A DNA stretch of 5,983 nucleotides from Oscillospiraceae bacterium. Its GTDB lineage: Bacteria; Bacillota; Clostridia; Oscillospirales; UBA929. Of this stretch, positions 1 to 5,983 are shown piece after piece. The stretch's first letter is position 1, and the number at the start of each line of letters is the position of its first letter. The DNA is taken from positions 1 through 5,983 of the forward strand of contig WRCJ01000084.1 of the NCBI GenBank assembly GCA_009784085.1. The letters run 5' to 3'. The position numbers and the translations under genes were made by a program. The notes beneath the pieces were generated by a model. The model saw only the letters and a list, made by a program, of their open reading frames with translations. It was not told where the DNA came from and did no database searches.

Positions 1-378
1 CTCCTGCCCCTCAACGCCCTATGCGCCGCCGACACAGTCCTGGTGCCGGTGCAGTGCGAGTATTACTCCCTGGAGGGCTTGTCCGACTTGATGTACACGA
101 TACGCGCCGTGCGCGCCAAGCTCAACCCAAAGCTCGATCTGGAGGGCGTGCTGTTGACCATGTTTGACGGGCGCACCAATCTTTCCGGCCAAGTGGCCGC
201 CGAGATCAAACGCTTTTTCCCCGGCAAGCTGTATGCCACAGCCATCCCCCGCAATGTCAGATTGTCCGAAGCCCCCAGCCACGGCATGCCGGTGCAGTAC
301 TACGACCGCAATTCCCGAGGCGCGGCGGCGTACACGGCGTTGGCATGGGAAGTGATCCGGAAAAATAGTAACGAATAG
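1..378 (+). CDS. parA: ParA/Soj chromosome-partitioning ATPase, C-terminal part (5' end outside window)
   Basis: Frame 1 is open from the first base to the TAG at 376-378, giving about 125 residues of a ParA/Soj (MinD-like deviant Walker ATPase) protein. The visible part begins LLPLNALCAADTVLVPVQCE, then YYSLEGLSDL, and ends with the family-typical run IPRNVRLSEAPSHGMPVQYY followed by a short helix. Soj proteins are about 250 residues, so roughly the first half, with the Walker A P-loop and the dimerisation region, lies outside the window. The known family role is ATP-dependent, nucleoid-bound movement of ParB-parS complexes during origin segregation and, in Bacillus, control of DnaA. The GTG at 43 is an internal valine codon, not a start. 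parB (spo0J), which usually follows directly, is replaced here by serS 37 nt downstream. The family call is firm; chromosomal Soj rather than a plasmid or accessory ParA is inferred from the housekeeping neighbours. Confidence 0.93.
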   Translation, partial: LLPLNALCAADTVLVPVQCEYYSLEGLSDLMYTIRAVRAKLNPKLDLEGVLLTMFDGRTNLSGQVAAEIKRFFPGKLYATAIPRNVRLSEAPSHGMPVQYYDRNSRGAAAYTALAWEVIRKNSNE

Positions 379-400
379 TAGCGATAAAGAATAGCGTGTT

Positions 401-406
401 GGGAGG
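401..406 (+). promoter_or_regulatory. serS ribosome binding site
   Basis: GGGAGG lies 9 nt before the ATG at 416 and fixes that start. The SD core is part of a perfect 10-bp palindrome, GGAGGCCTCC (402-411). No convincing promoter is visible in the 37-nt gap after parA, so serS is probably transcribed from upstream. Confidence 0.75.
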
Positions 407-415
407 CCTCCGATT

Positions 416-1690
416 ATGCTCGACATCAAACGCATCCGCGAAGACCCGGACGAGGTCATAAACCGCCTGTCCCTGCGCAACCAAGATTATTCCGCCGAGA
501 TCCGGCAAATCGCCGCGTTGGATGCGTCGCGCCGCGCAACCATCGTGAAGGCGGAGGCCCTCAAGGCCGAACAGAACGCCGCCTCCAAGCAAATCCCCCA
601 GCTTAAAAAGGCCGGCGGGGATGTGTCGGCTATCTTGGCGCGGATGAAAGAGATATCCGCGGAGACCGGCGCGTTGGACGCCTCACTGCGCGCGTCCGGG
701 GAACGCCTGAACGCGCTGTTGCTATCCATCCCCAACATGCCCTGCGCGGATACGCCGCCGGGCGCCGATGCGGAGGCCAACCCCGAGGTGCGCCGATGCG
801 GGCTGCCGCCTGACTTCCCTTTTGACCCCCTGCCCCATTGGGAACTGGGCGAGGCGTTGGGAATCCTGGATCCCGCCGCCGCCGCCAAGACCACCGGCGC
901 GCGCTTCCACTTCTACCGAGGGCTGGGTGCGCGGCTGGAACGCGCCATCGTCAATTTCTTCCTGGACACCCACACGGGACGGGGTTACACCGAACTCTTC
1001 CCGCCCTTCATCGTCAACCGGGCGGCCATGATGGGCACCGGACAGCTTCCCAAATTTGAGGAAGACGCTTTCAAGCTTTCCGACACGGATTACTTCCTGA
1101 TTCCCACCGCAGAAGTGCCTGTTACCAATATGCATCGTGACGAAATCTTGCAAGAGGAACGTTTGCCGCTGCACTATTGCGCCTATTCGGCTTGCTTCCG
1201 CGCCGAGGCGGGCAGCGCCGGACGGGATACCCGCGGACTCATCCGCCAGCATCAATTCAACAAGGTGGAGCTGGTTAAGTTTACGACGCCTGAGAAATCG
1301 TATGCCGATCTGGAAACGCTGACCCGCGACGCCGAGGAGGTCTTATCGCGCCTGGGGCTTCCCTATCGCGTCGTGCGGCTGTGCGGCGGCGATTTGGGTT
1401 TTTGCTCCGCGATGACGTACGACATCGAAGTGTGGATGCCTTCCTACGGGCGTTACGTGGAGATATCCTCCTGCTCGAACTTCGAGGACTATCAAGCCAG
1501 GCGGGCAGGCATACGATACCGAGGGGCGGGCGGGAAGCCGCGGCTTGCCCACACCCTCAACGGTTCCGGCGTAGCCATAGGCCGCACGACGGCGGCTATC
1601 CTGGAAAACTTTCAAAGGGCGGACAAAAGCGTAGCAATCCCCGAAGCCCTGCGTGGGTACATGGGCGTCGGGGAATTGACGATCGGCTAG
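416..1690 (+). CDS. serS: Seryl-tRNA synthetase
   Basis: A 424-residue class II aminoacyl-tRNA synthetase that charges tRNA-Ser (and tRNA-Sec where present) with serine in the cytoplasm. The length is normal for bacterial SerS (about 425). The N-terminal region, roughly residues 1-105 beginning MLDIKRIREDPDEV, is the family's helical tRNA-binding arm; charged heptad-like stretches around 27-60 and 68-103 fit its antiparallel coiled coil. In the catalytic domain one sees GTGQLPKFEEDAF (207-219), the serine-site TAE (231-233), motif 2 FRAEAGSAGRDTRGLIRQHQF (261-281, with R262 and E264), E285 in KVEL, EISSCSNFEDYQARR (349-363), and motif 3 around TLNGSGVAIGRT (380-391, with N382, S384 and R390). 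All expected active-site residues are present. The ATG at 416 has a good SD, and the first residues match the usual SerS N-terminus. It is probably in an operon with the upstream parA and perhaps rsmG 101 nt downstream. Confidence 0.98.
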   Translation: MLDIKRIREDPDEVINRLSLRNQDYSAEIRQIAALDASRRATIVKAEALKAEQNAASKQIPQLKKAGGDVSAILARMKEISAETGALDASLRASGERLNALLLSIPNMPCADTPPGADAEANPEVRRCGLPPDFPFDPLPHWELGEALGILDPAAAAKTTGARFHFYRGLGARLERAIVNFFLDTHTGRGYTELFPPFIVNRAAMMGTGQLPKFEEDAFKLSDTDYFLIPTAEVPVTNMHRDEILQEERLPLHYCAYSACFRAEAGSAGRDTRGLIRQHQFNKVELVKFTTPEKSYADLETLTRDAEEVLSRLGLPYRVVRLCGGDLGFCSAMTYDIEVWMPSYGRYVEISSCSNFEDYQARRAGIRYRGAGGKPRLAHTLNGSGVAIGRTTAAILENFQRADKSVAIPEALRGYMGVGELTIG

Positions 1691-1791
1691 GGGCGGCCGA
1701 CCAGGGACGCCCAAGGAGCGGCCAAGGGCGACCAGGGAGCGGATAGGGTCGGCCAGAAGGGCGGCAACCCGCCGCCCGCGCTAAGTGGAAT
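1691..1791 (+). repeat. G+C-rich spacer with imperfect direct repeats and a hairpin
   Basis: This is the spacer between serS and rsmG. The word CGACCAGGGA occurs at 1698-1707 and again at 1729-1738 (31-nt period), accompanied by GCGGCC at 1693-1698 and 1718-1723 and by several CCAAGG-like words, so the spacer looks built from degenerate copies of a short unit. It ends in a perfect inverted repeat, GGGCGGC (1759-1765) and GCCGCCC (1771-1777), with a 5-nt AACCC loop. No T-run follows, so a standard intrinsic terminator is unlikely. The hairpin ends 14 nt before the rsmG ATG and could influence its translation or mRNA stability. No small gene was recognised here. Confidence 0.6.
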
Positions 1792-2496
1792 ATGGAAAAA
1801 TGTACGCTGCAATCACGTTTTATACAACTGTTGCTTGAAAAAAACGAGCATCTCAATCTGACCGCCGTCCGCGCGCATGACGAGGCCTATTTGCGGCATG
1901 TTGAGGATGCTTTGGCCGTGTATGGCTTGTTCGACTTTTCGGGGAAGAGCCTCATCGATGTGGGCAGTGGCGGCGGTTTGCCCGGCATTCCGTTGCGCCT
2001 GCAGGATCCGACCATACGCCTGACACTGCTCGACGCCACTGCCAAAAAGGTGGCGTTTCTCCAATCCGTTTGCGAAGAATTGGGCCTTGGCGATGTCGCC
2101 TGCATCGCGGCCCGCGCCGAGGAGCAGGCGCGCCTGCCCGGTTTTCGGGAAGCCTTCGACGTAGCCATCGCACGCGGGCTCGCGTATATGCCGGTACTGT
2201 GCGAGCTATGCCTGCCCTTTGTCAAGCTGGGCGGGTTTTTTTTGGCGATGAAAGGAGCGGAAGCCAGCCAGGAGATCGAGGCGGCCCAAGATGCCCAAGG
2301 CACCATGGGCGCCATGGGCGGCATAGGCACCTTGGGCATCATGGACACCTTGGGCGGCAAAATGCGCCATGTGCTGCCTTACCCCTTGGGCGACAGGCAG
2401 CACACGCTTGTGGTCGTGGAAAAGGTGGCGCACACGCCGCCAAGTTATCCCCGGAAATGGGCGGCCATCACGAGGAGCAAGCGCCTACACCTATAA
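1792..2496 (+). CDS. rsmG: 16S rRNA (guanine(527)-N7)-methyltransferase RsmG (GidB)
   Basis: A 234-residue SAM-dependent methyltransferase that makes m7G527 in 16S rRNA; loss in other bacteria gives low-level streptomycin resistance. Visible are NLTAV (22-26), RHVEDAL (35-41), the SAM-binding glycine loop IDVGSGGGLPGIPL (55-68), acidic D80 at the end of the next strand (LTLLD), KKVAFL (85-90), the ARG segment (127-129), ELCLPFVKLGGFFLAMKG (138-155), and a basic tail YPRKWAAITRSKRL (219-232). Two oddities stand out. Residues about 169-188 are a low-complexity Gly/Met/Thr/Leu run inserted where relatives have a short, ordinary loop. The N-terminus also starts about 15-20 residues later than in Bacillus RsmG. 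The upstream frame is open only back to the TAG at 1744-1746 and holds no ATG, GTG or TTG, so the ATG at 1792 is the only standard start, with a weak GTGGA just before it. Catalytic motifs are intact, so the gene is probably functional. Confidence 0.95.
   Translation: MEKCTLQSRFIQLLLEKNEHLNLTAVRAHDEAYLRHVEDALAVYGLFDFSGKSLIDVGSGGGLPGIPLRLQDPTIRLTLLDATAKKVAFLQSVCEELGLGDVACIAARAEEQARLPGFREAFDVAIARGLAYMPVLCELCLPFVKLGGFFLAMKGAEASQEIEAAQDAQGTMGAMGGIGTLGIMDTLGGKMRHVLPYPLGDRQHTLVVVEKVAHTPPSYPRKWAAITRSKRLHL
2290..2355 (+). repeat. Low-complexity repeat tract with inverted repeat inside rsmG
   Basis: This stretch encodes the Gly/Met-rich insertion of RsmG. An 11-bp perfect inverted repeat, GATGCCCAAGG (2290-2300) and CCTTGGGCATC (2330-2340), flanks a 29-nt centre carrying two CCATGGGC-type words (2303-2310 and 2312-2319). 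CACCTTGGGC is directly repeated at 2328-2337 and 2346-2355, an 18-nt (6-codon) step. The reading frame is kept throughout. Its origin is unclear: in-frame expansion of a short repeat or insertion of a small palindromic element both fit. Confidence 0.7.
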
Positions 2497-2497
2497 A

Positions 2498-5764
<3,267 letters not shown>

Positions 5765-5770
5765 GTCCAC

Positions 5771-5778
5771 ACCTCCTT
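5771..5778 (-). promoter_or_regulatory. carB ribosome binding site
   Basis: On the minus strand this reads AAGGAGGT, a full match to the anti-Shine-Dalgarno sequence. It lies 6 nt before the ATG at 5764 and decides the start over the upstream in-frame ATG near 5896. Confidence 0.9.
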
Positions 5779-5806
5779 CATATACTGGCAATGAATGCTC
5801 TGATAC

Positions 5807-5835
5807 AGTATACGCTATACGGCTGGAAAAAGCAA
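5807..5835 (-). promoter_or_regulatory. Predicted sigma-A type promoter of carB
   Basis: On the minus strand, TTGCTT (5830-5835) and TATACT (5807-5812) are separated by exactly 17 nt, close to TTGACA-N17-TATAAT (3/6 and 5/6 matches). Transcription would begin near 5800, leaving a leader of only about 35 nt. That is too short for a PyrR-type attenuator or a riboswitch, so any regulation would have to act at the promoter. The match is by inspection only. Confidence 0.55.
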
Positions 5836-5839
5836 GCCT

Positions 5840-5983
5840 GTGTGTCGTAAACGTTAGGCGTCCCTCAGCAAGGGTAAGTTGACAAGTTAAGCGCAACCGG
5901 GGCGGGGGCGTGGGGATGCATTAAGTCGTGCAAACTGAAGAGTATTGAGAAGATGCAGTTAGTCTTTCCGAACGGAAAGACCC
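5840..5983 (+). ncRNA. Possible structured RNA, candidate 5' end of a group II intron (runs off right edge)
   Basis: No coding frame is credible here, but the stretch shows possible RNA structure. It opens with GTGTG (5840-5844), matching the GUGYG 5' end of group II introns. Candidate stems are CCCT/AGGG (5862-5865 with 5871-5874, 5-nt loop), AACTG/CAGTT (5933-5937 with 5956-5960), and a perfect 9-bp inverted repeat GTCTTTCCG/CGGAAAGAC (5962-5970 with 5973-5981) with AA at its centre. The words TTAAGCGCAA (5887-5896) and CGTGCAAACTGAAG (5927-5940) resemble domain I segments of bacterial group II introns as I remember them. Domain V and any intron-encoded reverse transcriptase would lie outside the window, so the call cannot be proved. 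Alternatives are another structured RNA or a decayed rRNA-like fragment. A G-rich run (5899-5915) lies inside it. Confidence 0.35.
5962..5981. repeat. Perfect inverted repeat (9-bp arms)
   Basis: GTCTTTCCG and CGGAAAGAC are separated by AA. In RNA this would form an 8-bp stem closed by a GAAC tetraloop. No T-run follows on the minus strand, and the window ends two bases later on the plus strand. A terminator for a neighbouring gene can therefore be neither shown nor fully excluded; a hairpin within the larger structured segment is the simpler reading. Confidence 0.6.

Noticed and set aside
722..1255. A 177-codon minus-strand frame (and others) inside serS
   Set aside because: These overlap the catalytic core of a clear seryl-tRNA synthetase, have no RBS or family likeness, and are explained by G+C-rich codon bias.
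1759..1777. Intrinsic terminator between serS and rsmG
   Set aside because: The 7-bp G+C stem is strong but no T-run follows on either strand, so it is recorded only as a hairpin.
5879..5884. TTGACA on the + strand as a promoter -35 box
   Set aside because: No -10-like hexamer occurs 16-18 nt downstream; that region is G-rich (5899-5915).
5765..5896. An N-terminal extension of CarB to the in-frame ATG near 5896
   Set aside because: The added 44 residues are unlike CarB, would run into the structured non-coding segment, and lack an RBS; the perfect SD and family N-terminus support 5764.

Overview
The window looks like chromosomal DNA from a GC-rich (by eye somewhat above 55% G+C) member of the Firmicutes/Bacillota, most likely clostridial. 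The basis is a Soj-type ParA, SerS and RsmG together (genes often found near the origin in this phylum), a Clostridia-like CarB sequence, and a full AAGGAGGT Shine-Dalgarno before carB. The assignment is inferred from protein style and gene content; no database search was possible.

Layout, left to right. (1) Positions 1-378, + strand: the C-terminal part of a ParA/Soj chromosome-partitioning ATPase, cut by the left edge. (2) 416-1690, +: complete seryl-tRNA synthetase (serS), 37 nt behind parA and probably co-transcribed. (3) 1691-1791: a short G+C-rich spacer with imperfect direct repeats and a strong 7-bp hairpin. (4) 1792-2496, +: rsmG (gidB), a 16S rRNA G7 methyltransferase, with a low-complexity Gly/Met-rich insertion near its C-terminus. 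(5) 2498-5764, - strand: full-length carB, the large subunit of carbamoyl-phosphate synthase, convergent with rsmG with one base between the stop codons. (6) 5765-5983: the carB leader and a plausible sigma-A promoter, followed from about 5840 by a non-coding segment with several potential stems. It opens with GTGTG and may be the 5' end of a group II intron running off the right edge.

The + strand genes form a housekeeping block for chromosome segregation, tRNA charging and rRNA modification. carB is a separate - strand unit supplying carbamoyl phosphate for pyrimidine and arginine synthesis. carA is not within the 219 bases upstream of carB, and parB does not follow parA, so two usual gene pairs appear to be separated here. 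Apart from the right-edge element and the repeats around and inside rsmG, the window is ordinary core genome. I found no convincing evidence of a new multi-gene system.
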